A stretch of DNA of 19,467 nt from Spirochaetota bacterium (GTDB lineage Bacteria > Spirochaetota > UBA4802 > UB4802): positions 1 through 19,467 of the forward strand of contig JAKPOE010000314.1 of NCBI GenBank assembly GCA_029548025.1, in the 5' to 3' direction. A program made the position numbers and the translations under genes. The notes under the pieces were generated by a model, which was not told the origin of the DNA, ran no database searches, and saw only the letters and a program-made list of their open reading frames with translations. Positions within the stretch are counted from its first letter, which is position 1. Every line of letters begins with the position of its first letter. This document shows, piece after piece, positions 1 to 7,486 of this stretch.

Positions 1-1406
1 GCCTGTGATACCTTATAATCATATAATGACTGAATATACAATGTTTTAGCCTGAACAAGCGCTACATTTGCTTCTAAAAATTTTGAATTATCAATAATAC
101 CATTTCTAAACTGAGTAGTAGCAGTCTTTAATGATTCTTCAGCGGTTTCTACATTCCCCTGCTGTGAATAGATGGAGTTTGAGGCTGATTCCAATTTTAA
201 AAACCCCCTCTGGATATCAAGACGTATGCTTTTAACAAAATCCTCTAGCTGCAAATCTACCTGATTTGTCTGGCTTTCTAACTGCTTTGCTTTTGCATGG
301 GTGCTATCCAGTGGTGACCATCCACCCCACTGATAGGTAGCACCAAAGGTTATCATCCAGTTGTCGTTCCAGCCACTGGGAGCAAAACTCTGGGACATTC
401 CCTGGCTCAGAGCCTGTAAAATCTGGTCTGTAGCTGGATCACCTGTTGGTGTAAGCCCGCCGCCACCATCCTTTGATATGTTCTTGCTTGAGCCATAGCT
501 ACCGTTTACAAAAAAACTGGGCCAAAGGTAAATGGATGAGGTTGCACTTGTTGCATATTCCAATGCTGTTTTAGAATAGCTTAACTGCAAAAGTTCCGGA
601 CGATTTTTCAAAGCCAATGCAACAAGCTGCCCAACGATCTCATTTTTTTTGGCTTCTTCAAGAGCAAGGTATTGTAAATCCTCTTCATGCACCTTTAAAA
701 CAGATTCGTCCAGTATAACCGCTTCATTTATTTCCCGGTTTAGATGAATATTAAATGTAGCGCACACCGTCAAATAATCATTCTTTGCATTGATCAATTG
801 TGTTTTTTCATTGTTATATGCAACCCTTGCACGTAAAAAATCCAATTTTGAGAATGTACCCTTTTGATAACCAACCGTCACGATACGTAAATTTTCCTCC
901 AATGCCTTTAATGATTCCTCATGCATGGTGATCAATTCCTTTGTCAGCAATATCTGGTAGTAAAGCCTGAGCGTCGTGATAGTTGTATCAGCCTTTACCC
1001 TCCTTGCATCATGTTCGCTGGCAATAAAATTGTTACGTGAAGATTGTAATGTATTGTAAAATGTACCGGGATTAATAGATATCTGTCCATTAATAATTTT
1101 CACATTATATTGCCCTTCAATCTGCGATTGGAAACCAGCTTCATACCATTGGCGTGTATAGGAAACATCAGTAGAAAGTTTTGGCCATAACATTCCCCAG
1201 CTTTCGCGCACCTTATATCGGTTTTCTTCTACCTTCAACAGGGCTATTTTATAGGTGTTATTATTCTTGATTGCTATATCTATGGCTTCTTTTAGTGTTA
1301 ATGGATTTTGAGCATAGATTGTACCTGTTGCGGTAATCATAAACAGTATTGAATACATGAATACTGGTAGCATTGTTTTAATAATTGTGTTGTATTTAAC
1401 TGTCAT
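1..1406 (-). CDS. TolC-family outer-membrane efflux protein (3' end cut by window edge)
   Basis: Read on the minus strand, this is a continuous frame of 468 codons that is still open at the left edge, so only the extreme C-terminus is missing. It begins with a basic and hydrophobic signal peptide ending near TGTIYA, followed by QNPLTLKEAIDIAIKNN, the typical start of the outer-membrane efflux (OEP) domain. Two OEP repeats follow, with long heptad-like helices (for example the RIVTVGYQKGTFSKLDFLRA and NGIIDNSKFLEANVALVQAK segments) that in this family form the periplasmic coiled-coil tunnel. In TolC systems such a protein is the trimeric exit duct of a tripartite pump or type I exporter. The ATG at 1406 was chosen because GGAG lies 7 nt upstream; an in-frame ATG at 1412 is possible but too close to that GGAG. 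The start overlaps the end of the tetR gene, so the two are probably co-transcribed and translationally coupled. The adaptor and pump genes presumably lie to the left. The family is secure; the substrate is unknown. Confidence 0.88.
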   Translation of the reverse strand, partial: MTVKYNTIIKTMLPVFMYSILFMITATGTIYAQNPLTLKEAIDIAIKNNNTYKIALLKVEENRYKVRESWGMLWPKLSTDVSYTRQWYEAGFQSQIEGQYNVKIINGQISINPGTFYNTLQSSRNNFIASEHDARRVKADTTITTLRLYYQILLTKELITMHEESLKALEENLRIVTVGYQKGTFSKLDFLRARVAYNNEKTQLINAKNDYLTVCATFNIHLNREINEAVILDESVLKVHEEDLQYLALEEAKKNEIVGQLVALALKNRPELLQLSYSKTALEYATSATSSIYLWPSFFVNGSYGSSKNISKDGGGGLTPTGDPATDQILQALSQGMSQSFAPSGWNDNWMITFGATYQWGGWSPLDSTHAKAKQLESQTNQVDLQLEDFVKSIRLDIQRGFLKLESASNSIYSQQGNVETAEESLKTATTQFRNGIIDNSKFLEANVALVQAKTLYIQSLYDYKVSQ

Positions 1407-2142
1407 TTTCATGCTCCGAATCGTTTTTAAGTTTCTGCATAATTTCTTCAAGTTTATGTTTTAAATCCTCATTTATTTGTGGTATCTCACAAGCTTTATG
1501 CTTTGGTGCTAATGATTTGAATGTGCTTTTTAAGGCAAACTCAAATAACTTTTTTCCATCATCACCGCCATAGAAACGATCATACCATGGCGTGTCTTTG
1601 AGGTATTGTTTGCTATTTTCAAATGATAAAACCATATTGGTAAGGTTAAAGACAACAAGGAAAGGATCATCAGTTTCAAAGTCCCCGCTTTCTATACCCT
1701 CCTGAATTACCTGCGACAGCATGTTGAGTTTGGGTAACATATAATCGGTGAGGAGCATTTTAAATTTATCCCCACCCTGCGCTAATTCCCATGAAATAAT
1801 TTTATTTATTTCAGGATCAATGGCATTATGATGCAGATATACCAGTATGTAGATTGCTGTAAAAAGAGCCTCTTTAGGATTTAATGTAACATCTTTCAGA
1901 TGTTCCCGGATAATGCTGATTTCTCCATGGTGAAACAGGTATTGCAGCACTTCAAGGTATAGTTTTTCCTTATTGGAAAAATAATAGTGGATAAGTGCCT
2001 GGTTTACCCCCGCTCGCTTAGCAATTAAACTTAAACGGGCACCATCATAGCCTTTTTCAGCAAATTCCGTCTTTGCAGCCTGCAATATGACAGTTCGAGT
2101 TTCCTTTGAATATTTAAATTCTTCCATGTAATCAATAACCAT
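1396..2142 (-). CDS. TetR/AcrR-family transcriptional regulator
   Basis: This 248-residue protein has a classic TetR N-terminal DNA-binding domain at about residues 15-62: RTVILQAAKTEFAEKGYDG, then LSLIAKRAGVNQALIHYYF, then NKEKLY. The remaining ~185 residues are a helical ligand/dimer domain with no recognisable ligand signature. At 248 residues it is slightly longer than the usual 190-220, with an acidic and lysine-rich tail (HKLEEIMQKLKNDSEHENDS). No strong ribosome site precedes either the first ATG (2142) or the in-frame ATG at 2127, so the start is uncertain by a few codons. Its 3' end overlaps the start of the TolC-family gene, which suggests a local repressor controlling itself and an efflux operon. 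An AT-rich inverted repeat 26 bp upstream of the start is a plausible operator. The family call is firm; the regulated pump and inducer are inferred. Confidence 0.9.
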   Translation of the reverse strand: MVIDYMEEFKYSKETRTVILQAAKTEFAEKGYDGARLSLIAKRAGVNQALIHYYFSNKEKLYLEVLQYLFHHGEISIIREHLKDVTLNPKEALFTAIYILVYLHHNAIDPEINKIISWELAQGGDKFKMLLTDYMLPKLNMLSQVIQEGIESGDFETDDPFLVVFNLTNMVLSFENSKQYLKDTPWYDRFYGGDDGKKLFEFALKSTFKSLAPKHKACEIPQINEDLKHKLEEIMQKLKNDSEHENDS

Positions 2143-2167
2143 ACTTTTAAGTTGTCATCCATGACAT

Positions 2168-2203
2168 TAATCAATTATTTTAATTAAAAAATTAAATTGA
2201 TTA
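2168..2203. promoter_or_regulatory. Inverted repeat, candidate TetR operator
   Basis: TAATCAATT (2168-2176) and AATTGATTA (2195-2203) are perfect 9-bp inverted arms around an AT-only 18-nt centre that is itself partly symmetric. The site lies between the tetR start and its best promoter match, overlapping the likely transcription start. That is where an autorepressor would be expected to bind. The operator role is inferred; low sequence complexity lowers confidence. Confidence 0.4.
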
Positions 2204-2229
2204 GTTAAATATATAGCAATTCTTGTCAA
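2202..2229 (-). promoter_or_regulatory. Candidate sigma-70 promoter for tetR-tolC
   Basis: On the minus strand there is an exact TTGACA (-35, 2229-2224) followed after 16 nt by TAACTA (a weak -10, 2207-2202). The AT-rich inverted repeat abuts the -10 downstream. The -35 is convincing; the -10 is only a partial match. Confidence 0.35.
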
Positions 2230-2380
2230 TAGCAAAATAAAAAAATAAAAAATTTTAAAAAAATATTGTATTATAAATCAAACGATAACACCTATAGAAT
2301 ATTATTTTAGGCAATTTTAGGGTAGTTGCTTATGGCAGAGCATTCATCCAGCCATAAGGGATGAACATATTTAGCGTCTA

Positions 2381-2533
2381 TCATTCTGAGCTGAAGCCGT
2401 CTGTGTGGAGCGAAGTCGAAGAAAAAAATCTCACTGTGGCATGGGGATGTCATTCTGAACGAAGTGAAGAATCTCTGCTTTTTATGAAAGGATAGATTCT
2501 TGGGGACTGGGTCTCTCAGAATGACACGGTATT
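2381..2533. repeat. Composite dispersed hairpin repeat, copy A
   Basis: The block opens with TCATTCTGAG (2381-2390). It then contains a hairpin unit from TGTCATTCTGA (2449-2459) to its exact reverse complement TCAGAATGACA (2516-2526), with a nested inverted pair AAGAATCT (2467-2474) and AGATTCTT (2494-2501). It ends in CACGGTATT. A related block with the same order of motifs, including the end AATGACACGGTATT, occurs at 13852-14052. Both sit just upstream of a protein gene. No transposase is encoded, so the element is non-autonomous or a regulatory/structural repeat. Confidence 0.7.
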
Positions 2534-2609
2534 CTATTTTAAGAGGAATGCAATCATTTGAAGATGAAAACACCATGCTTTTCATTATACTTTAATGTAT
2601 TTTTTACTA

Positions 2610-2638
2610 TTGACAATTGCTGGTGAATAGTTTATTTT
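2610..2638 (+). promoter_or_regulatory. Candidate promoter of the acyltransferase gene
   Basis: TTGACA (2610-2615), 17-nt spacer, TATTTT (2633-2638). The -35 and spacing are perfect and the -10 matches 4 of 6. The predicted transcript start near 2645 leaves a leader of about 25 nt that contains the GAGGT ribosome site. Confidence 0.5.
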
Positions 2639-2668
2639 TATACCAGTAAAGTGGTTTGAGGTATGTAT

Positions 2669-3826
2669 ATGCAGCCATCAAATGGCATAGTCTATGAATT
2701 TTTTATTTTCTGTTTTAAAGTTGCTTCATTGATTATGCGGCATAAAGCTCATTTAAAAGGGAAAGAATATCTAAAAAAAATCCCCCACCTTGTAATATTT
2801 GCCCCTACGCATGATAGCTATTTTGAGGTGCCATCCCTTTCAAAGGTATATTATTCATTGAAACCACGTCCACACTTTGTGGTAATGGCAAAAAAAGATT
2901 TTTTAAGTGGGAACTATCTGGCATCAAATTTTGGAGAAAAGAATAAACTGCTCTATTATTTTTTTTATTTTTTAGATAAAACAGGGTTGCCAAAAGCTTT
3001 TTTCAAAAAGATGAAACTGATTGATATTCCACGCCCCTTCATAGAAGATTTTGACAATAAAAATCAGGTGAAACATGAGATACACTCTCAGATGGTAAAG
3101 TTTAAACATTCTATACATAGTGGTTTTTCTACGCTTATATTTCCGGAAGGGACAACGTGGAGTTTTGGAGGTTTAAAAAATTTACGCAGTGGGATATTCC
3201 AGCTTGTTGATAGTACCTATCGCCACTTCAGGCAAAAATTATATATACTGCCAATTAATGTTAAGGTTGACCGTTGCATAGCCGGTAAAAAGGATATTTT
3301 TATAAATGTTGGGGAGCCCTTTTTTATGCTTGGGGATAAAGAAAAATTTTTAGATAGAGTTTCTGAAATTTTAAAAAGTTTACATACCATAACCTTCAGT
3401 CAGATTGCTGCAACATATCTCCAGCGCATGGCAATGGCGGTTGAAAATATTGATAAAGCGATAGTTCTTAAAAAAGAAGAATTGGCATCACAGTTAGATA
3501 CTGTCATCAATGATATTATTGTGCTGGTCAAAGAAGGGAAACTGCCCGGTATTGATGAATACCTTTTGGATAGTAACTATCGCCACAAAAAATTAAAACG
3601 GTTTTTAAAATTTTGCATCAAGAAAGGGTATATTGAAAAGATTGATGGACAGTATATGATCAATGCTCAACGGGTGCTCGCTTCATTTCATATCAAGAGC
3701 TACAGGAAGGAAAATCCCGTTGGATTTACCGCTAACGAATTTTTATCCATTAATTATAATTGTATAATGACAATATATGAAAAGTACTGTAATAATTACA
3801 AAGTAATTACAGCGCCTATACAGTAA
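2669..3826 (+). CDS. PlsC-like 1-acyl-glycerol-3-phosphate acyltransferase family protein
   Basis: This 385-residue protein is probably an acyl transferase of the LPLAT/PlsC superfamily, which acylates lysophosphatidate or related lipids at the inner membrane. Motif I is APTHDSYFEV, with catalytic His48 and Glu53; the usual HX4D has become HX4E. The substrate-binding motif is IFPEGTTWSFG, with FPEGT at 158-162, followed by ILPINVKV, the usual last strand. The N-terminus is hydrophobic (YEFFIFCFKVASLI). About 190 residues after the acyltransferase core are not recognised; they are lysine-rich and helical, ending in a segment that could be a small winged-helix fold. The start at 2669 was preferred because GAGGT (2658-2662) lies 6 nt before it; an ATG at 2663 is also in frame but touches the ribosome site. 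The gene ends 5 bp from the convergent membrane-protein gene. The superfamily is fairly certain; the exact acceptor is unknown. Confidence 0.78.
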   Translation: MQPSNGIVYEFFIFCFKVASLIMRHKAHLKGKEYLKKIPHLVIFAPTHDSYFEVPSLSKVYYSLKPRPHFVVMAKKDFLSGNYLASNFGEKNKLLYYFFYFLDKTGLPKAFFKKMKLIDIPRPFIEDFDNKNQVKHEIHSQMVKFKHSIHSGFSTLIFPEGTTWSFGGLKNLRSGIFQLVDSTYRHFRQKLYILPINVKVDRCIAGKKDIFINVGEPFFMLGDKEKFLDRVSEILKSLHTITFSQIAATYLQRMAMAVENIDKAIVLKKEELASQLDTVINDIIVLVKEGKLPGIDEYLLDSNYRHKKLKRFLKFCIKKGYIEKIDGQYMINAQRVLASFHIKSYRKENPVGFTANEFLSINYNCIMTIYEKYCNNYKVITAPIQ

Positions 3827-3831
3827 CAGGT

Positions 3832-4350
3832 TTAATGAATATTGCGTATCCCCCGTTTTACGCCTTCTTTGATGTTTTGCTGAACCTGCGGAGTTGAAAG
3901 TAGATTTTTAATAAATGAAGGGTCCAGGCTATAGAAAAGCGCAACTGATGTTAACAGTATTACAAGCGCTAACCAGCGGGTATAGATACCTGCAGTTTGC
4001 TTAAACAAAAATACAGCAATAATGACAAGAACAACCGGTGCAACATATGCAACAGGTATAAGCTTTGTATTAACCGGCAGTGTCATAAATTTTGATATAT
4101 AGGGGGCAATATCAATCATGGTATTTTTATAGATAACATATAGCGCTGCAATGGTAACGATCAGCGCTAGCCATGATGCCAATGTTGTAAACACACCCTG
4201 TGTTCTGTATATTTCATAGACAATAGCTGGAATAATACTGAGAGCTATAATAAGTGGCATACTTTTCCATATGCCTACACCAGCTCCTGCTAGTGCGATA
4301 CCGGTAATAACTGCACAAATAATTGGTGCATTTTTATGTTCCTTTGCCAT
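3832..4350 (-). CDS. Small multi-pass membrane protein of unknown function, downstream of PFK
   Basis: This 172-residue protein is dominated by five hydrophobic segments, at about residues 9-28, 31-46, 56-75, 95-115 and 123-141. It has a soluble basic tail (NIKEGVKRGIRNIH) and no recognised domain or signature. The start is secure: AAAGGAGG lies 7 nt upstream of the ATG. It begins 26 bp after the phosphofructokinase stop codon on the same strand, so it is probably in the PFK transcript. It faces the acyltransferase gene tail to tail with 5 bp between stops, and no terminator is visible. The alternating short hydrophobic helices would suit a small integral inner-membrane protein. No function is proposed. 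Confidence 0.75.
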   Translation of the reverse strand: MAKEHKNAPIICAVITGIALAGAGVGIWKSMPLIIALSIIPAIVYEIYRTQGVFTTLASWLALIVTIAALYVIYKNTMIDIAPYISKFMTLPVNTKLIPVAYVAPVVLVIIAVFLFKQTAGIYTRWLALVILLTSVALFYSLDPSFIKNLLSTPQVQQNIKEGVKRGIRNIH

Positions 4351-4376
4351 TGCAAACCTCCTTTAGAATAAAATTA

Positions 4377-5687
4377 TTATTCATTTATCATCGCAAAAGG
4401 TTGTCCTGTTGCGTCAAGTACACTGCTATAGAAGCGCGAATGGGGATCTATGCGCTTTCGTTTTGAAATTGCAACCTCAACCGGGACATGAGTGTATATA
4501 TTACTCCATTGGCCAATGACTAAATCTGTTTTCCCGGCCATACCGGCATGAACGGCATTCTGCCCTAATAATGTACAATAGATAGAATCATTGGGAACTG
4601 CGGGGGCACTGCGTATCATATAGCTTGGATCAATGTATTTTAAATTAATTTCAATCTTTTTTTGTTTAAAATATTCCTGTATCTTTTCTTTTAGATAGGC
4701 ACCAATGTCAGCCAATTTTACATTGCCTGAAGCATCATATTGTTTATCAGAATCTTTTTGCAGTATTTCCTGTCCTGCGCCTTCAGCGACACATATGACA
4801 GCATGTCCTCTTCTTTGCAACCTATTTTCAAGATGGGCGCATAATCCATTTGCTCCATACAGTTCAAAGGGAACCTCGGGCAATAATACAAAATTGACAT
4901 CATTGCTTGCCAGCGCTGCATTTGCCGCAATAAAACCTGAGTGCCTGCCCATAAGTTTAACAAGTCCTATCCCGTTGGGTGCTCCTATTGCTTCTGTATG
5001 CGCTGCATAGATTGCCTCTACAGCAATAGAAAAAGCTGTCTCAAATCCAAATGAACGCTGAATAAAGCTTATGTCATTGTCGATAGTTTTTGGGATACCA
5101 ACTGCTGCCAGGGGCAACCCTCTTTGTAATGCAATCATGGCAATGTCGTGTGAGCCCCGCAGTGTACCATCGCCACCTATTGTATAGAGGATGCTGACGT
5201 TTAGTTTTTGCAGTGTATCAACAAGTTTATCCATATCCCTGGTGCCACCACGCGATGAACCCAGAATGCTTCCGCCCTGCATATGGATTGATTTTACATT
5301 GTCAGGATTTAAGGGGATGGGGGTATAATTATATTCAGGATTTAATCCATTATAACCATAGGGTATGCCAATGATGTCATTTATTCCATATCCATAATAC
5401 GATTCCATCACCAGTGAACGGATAACATCATTAATCCCCGGACTTAATCCTCCGCAACTGGTAATAGCGACTCGTGTTGTTTCAGGATTAAAAAAAATCT
5501 TCTCACGAGGTCCTGCAGCTTCAAAGCTTTCAATTGTTTCACCACCAGAGGGAGGTTTTTTACCTATGAATGCATTAAAACGAACTCTAATGGCATCATT
5601 AATAAAAGCAGCTTCACGCTGGCGATATTTTACTGCTAATGGAGAAACAACGGTGCAAGGTCCCAAATTTTTTATTGTTGTCGGCAT
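4377..5687 (-). CDS. 6-phosphofructokinase (group II 'PKTIDND' type, probably ATP-dependent)
   Basis: This 436-residue enzyme phosphorylates fructose 6-phosphate, the committed step of glycolysis. Visible motifs are TSCGGLSPGIND (about 77-88) for phosphate binding, GGDGT (171-175), PKTIDND (199-205, with catalytic Asp203) and MGRHSGF (246-252). In this superfamily a Gly in GGDG(T/S) goes with ATP use, while Asp (GGDD) goes with pyrophosphate; the Lys of PKTIDND is otherwise typical of pyrophosphate enzymes. The Gly/Lys pair is the combination known from plant and trypanosomatid ATP-PFKs. An N-terminal extension of about 70 residues precedes the fold, also as in that clade. The ATG at 5687 has AAGGA 7 nt upstream; a longer frame starting at 5744 lacks a good ribosome site. 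A hairpin repeat lies just upstream. The enzyme class is secure; donor specificity is inferred from residues. Confidence 0.92.
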   Translation of the reverse strand: MPTTIKNLGPCTVVSPLAVKYRQREAAFINDAIRVRFNAFIGKKPPSGGETIESFEAAGPREKIFFNPETTRVAITSCGGLSPGINDVIRSLVMESYYGYGINDIIGIPYGYNGLNPEYNYTPIPLNPDNVKSIHMQGGSILGSSRGGTRDMDKLVDTLQKLNVSILYTIGGDGTLRGSHDIAMIALQRGLPLAAVGIPKTIDNDISFIQRSFGFETAFSIAVEAIYAAHTEAIGAPNGIGLVKLMGRHSGFIAANAALASNDVNFVLLPEVPFELYGANGLCAHLENRLQRRGHAVICVAEGAGQEILQKDSDKQYDASGNVKLADIGAYLKEKIQEYFKQKKIEINLKYIDPSYMIRSAPAVPNDSIYCTLLGQNAVHAGMAGKTDLVIGQWSNIYTHVPVEVAISKRKRIDPHSRFYSSVLDATGQPFAMINE

Positions 5688-5748
5688 ATAATTTTCCTTA
5701 ACACTATGATTTTTTACCGTTATAATTCCAGGTAAACGCAACACATTT

Positions 5749-5827
5749 TGTCATTCTGAGGGACGAAGTCCCAGAAAATATACTCTTTCACAAAAGACGA
5801 GATTCTTTGCTGACGCTCAGAATGACA
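5749..5827. repeat. Dispersed hairpin repeat with perfect 12-bp terminal inverted repeats
   Basis: TGTCATTCTGAG (5749-5760) is exactly the reverse complement of CTCAGAATGACA (5816-5827), giving a 79-bp element. The internal sequence includes GGACGAAGTCC (a small hairpin) and GAGATTCTTTGCTGACG. It belongs to the same family as the blocks at 2381-2533 and 13852-14052 and lies about 60 bp upstream of the PFK start, in its probable leader. A decayed second unit follows at about 5841-5878. Confidence 0.7.
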
Positions 5828-6042
5828 TATCCCCACAACGGCATGATTCTTTGTTTGCGCTCAAAATGCTATTGTCACAGCATATAAGTATGGTAATGAA
5901 TTTATTCAATCACTTTTCATAGGTTTTTTACAATCACTTTTTTACCGGTAACTATCGCCAATCATACTCATTTGTTCCATAATTCCATATATGGTAATCT
6001 ACATTGCTGTTGTTCATAGAGTATGTGTAACCACAATGATAG

Positions 6043-6084
6043 GTTGCTGTATAATAATTTTTTTATTGATTTTTTTATAGCAAC
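6043..6084 (+). promoter_or_regulatory. Candidate GH1 promoter (-10 box) with inverted repeat
   Basis: A perfect TATAAT (6050-6055) lies about 87 bp before the GH1 start, preceded directly by TG. No good -35 is present. The -10 is inside the left arm of an inverted repeat, GTTGCTGTATAA (6043-6054) against TTATAGCAAC (6075-6084), identical apart from one bulged base. A regulator-dependent promoter is a reasonable inference. Confidence 0.35.
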
Positions 6085-6141
6085 TCAATAATGTAAAAAA
6101 GATGTTTTTATAGTGTAGTACAATAATAAAGCGAGGGTGTT

Positions 6142-7467
6142 ATGGCGCAAAAAGAAGATATTGTATTTCCAAAGGGATTTTTGTGGGGCACCGCAACCGC
6201 TGCTCATCAGATAGAAGGTGGCACTACAAACAACAACTGGTGGCTTTTTGAAAAAGAAGGTACAATCAAAAATAATGACAGCGCGCTTGTTGCCTGTGAT
6301 CACTGGAATCGCTTCAAACAGGATTTTGATCTTTTAAAAAAGCTCAACTGCAATGCATATCGCATGTCAATAGAATGGTCGCGGATTTTCCCCCAGCCCG
6401 GGACGCTTGATAAAAAGGCACTTGACCATTATGTGACGATGATAAACGAGTTGCTGAAGCGTAAAATAACGCCTTTTGTGACATTGTTTCATTTTACACT
6501 TCCTATCTGGTGGTGCAACGAAGGCGGCTTATTAAACAGAGATAAAGAACACCTTGAGCATTTTAAACAGTTTTGCGATGTTGTTGCTAAAACATTGAAA
6601 GGGAAGGTAAAATTCTACAATACCATTAACGAGCCAAGTATTGTCATGCTTGGCTATATTACCGGTACATCTGCTCCTGGACAAAAAAATATGCTCAAAG
6701 CCATTAAAGCGCTGGGTACAACAATGCTGATGCATGCCATTGCTTACCATACCATTAAATCTGTTGACCCTGATGCAAAGGTTGGGATAGTGCACAATGT
6801 TCAGATCACAAAACCGTACAATCCTAACAGTATCATGGATAAGCTATTTACAGCGTTTGCTGATTATTGTTTTAATGGAGCTATTATCCGCTCCTTAAAA
6901 AAGGGAAAATTGCCCTTGCAAATTTTTTCATCACACAGGGAGCTAATCAATACCAATGATTTTATAGGCGTTAATTTTTATAACTTCATCAGGCTATCAT
7001 TGCGATTAAAGGATCTGGCCGTACCTGCTACTGACAACCCCGTATGTGGCAAAAAAGGCTTATGTGTCAGCCTTGGATGGGAACCGTACCCCGAAGGATT
7101 TTATCTGGCTATAAAGCTAATGCATAATGCTTTCTCGCATATTCCCATGTATATTACCGAAAATGGCATAGGCACCAATGATGATAGCTGGCGACAGCGT
7201 GTGCTTATTGATCACCTCAAGATGCTTCATAAAGCAATCACCGAAGGTGTTGACATCCGAGGGTATTTCTACTGGTCGATCATTGATAACTTTGAATGGG
7301 AGCATGGGTACGAACCGCGCTTTGGATTGGTGCATGTTGATTTTAAAACCCAGAAACGTACCATCAAACATAGTGGCATGGTATATGCTCAGATTGCCAA
7401 AAGCAATGCGCTACCTGCAACGATATTAAAAAAATTTCCTGAAGAAATTTATAAACCACAATTTTAA
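6142..7467 (+). CDS. Glycoside hydrolase family 1 protein (beta-glucosidase-like)
   Basis: This 441-residue protein is a complete GH1 retaining beta-glycosidase (TIM barrel). The N-terminal signature FPKGFLWGTATAAHQIEGG (9-27) holds the Gln and His that contact the sugar. TINEP (161-165) carries the acid/base Glu164 and YITENG (337-342) the nucleophile Glu340. GYFYWSIIDNFEWEHGYEPRFGLVHVD is the conserved C-terminal block, with the W/E residues that bind the -1 sugar. Length is normal for the family. There is no signal peptide, so it should act in the cytoplasm on an imported or phosphorylated/lipid-linked glycoside. Sugar specificity (glucose, galactose, fucose, 6-phospho-sugar) cannot be read from the sequence, and no PTS or sugar transporter is adjacent. 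The ribosome site GAGGG lies about 5 nt before the ATG. It converges on the membrane-protein gene with a 19-bp gap. Confidence 0.93.
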   Translation: MAQKEDIVFPKGFLWGTATAAHQIEGGTTNNNWWLFEKEGTIKNNDSALVACDHWNRFKQDFDLLKKLNCNAYRMSIEWSRIFPQPGTLDKKALDHYVTMINELLKRKITPFVTLFHFTLPIWWCNEGGLLNRDKEHLEHFKQFCDVVAKTLKGKVKFYNTINEPSIVMLGYITGTSAPGQKNMLKAIKALGTTMLMHAIAYHTIKSVDPDAKVGIVHNVQITKPYNPNSIMDKLFTAFADYCFNGAIIRSLKKGKLPLQIFSSHRELINTNDFIGVNFYNFIRLSLRLKDLAVPATDNPVCGKKGLCVSLGWEPYPEGFYLAIKLMHNAFSHIPMYITENGIGTNDDSWRQRVLIDHLKMLHKAITEGVDIRGYFYWSIIDNFEWEHGYEPRFGLVHVDFKTQKRTIKHSGMVYAQIAKSNALPATILKKFPEEIYKPQF

Positions 7468-7486
7468 TGTGGGCGATAGTTACTGT

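Larger units (their letters stand above)
2143..2662. other. Gene-free intergenic stretch between tetR and the acyltransferase
   Basis: No supported gene lies here. From left to right the stretch holds the tetR control region, a very AT-rich segment to about 2300, an 8-bp-arm hairpin (CTTATGGC 2329-2336 with GCCATAAG 2351-2358), a composite TCATTCTGAG repeat, and the acyltransferase promoter. A 92-codon open frame on the minus strand (2307-2585) is simply read through the repeat. Confidence 0.6.
5688..6141. other. Gene-free divergent intergenic region between PFK and GH1
   Basis: No gene is seen. The region contains a hairpin repeat at 5749-5827 with a decayed partner at about 5841-5878, and an 11-bp direct repeat CAATCACTTTT at 5907-5917 and 5931-5941. 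It also has a 10-bp palindrome CCATATATGG (5985-5994) and a TATAAT box with a flanking inverted repeat before the GH1 gene. No convincing PFK promoter was found on the minus strand. Confidence 0.55.

Noticed and set aside
2307..2585. 92-codon open frame on the minus strand
   Set aside because: It runs straight through the composite repeat, has no ribosome site and no protein-like composition; this is a translated repeat, not a gene.
3574..7482. The word TAACTATCGCC three times (3574-3584, 5949-5959 and reverse at 7472-7482), two of them flanking GH1 in inverted orientation
   Set aside because: One copy is inside the acyltransferase coding sequence, there is no target duplication, and three 11-mers in 19 kb are within reach of chance; a genome count would be needed.
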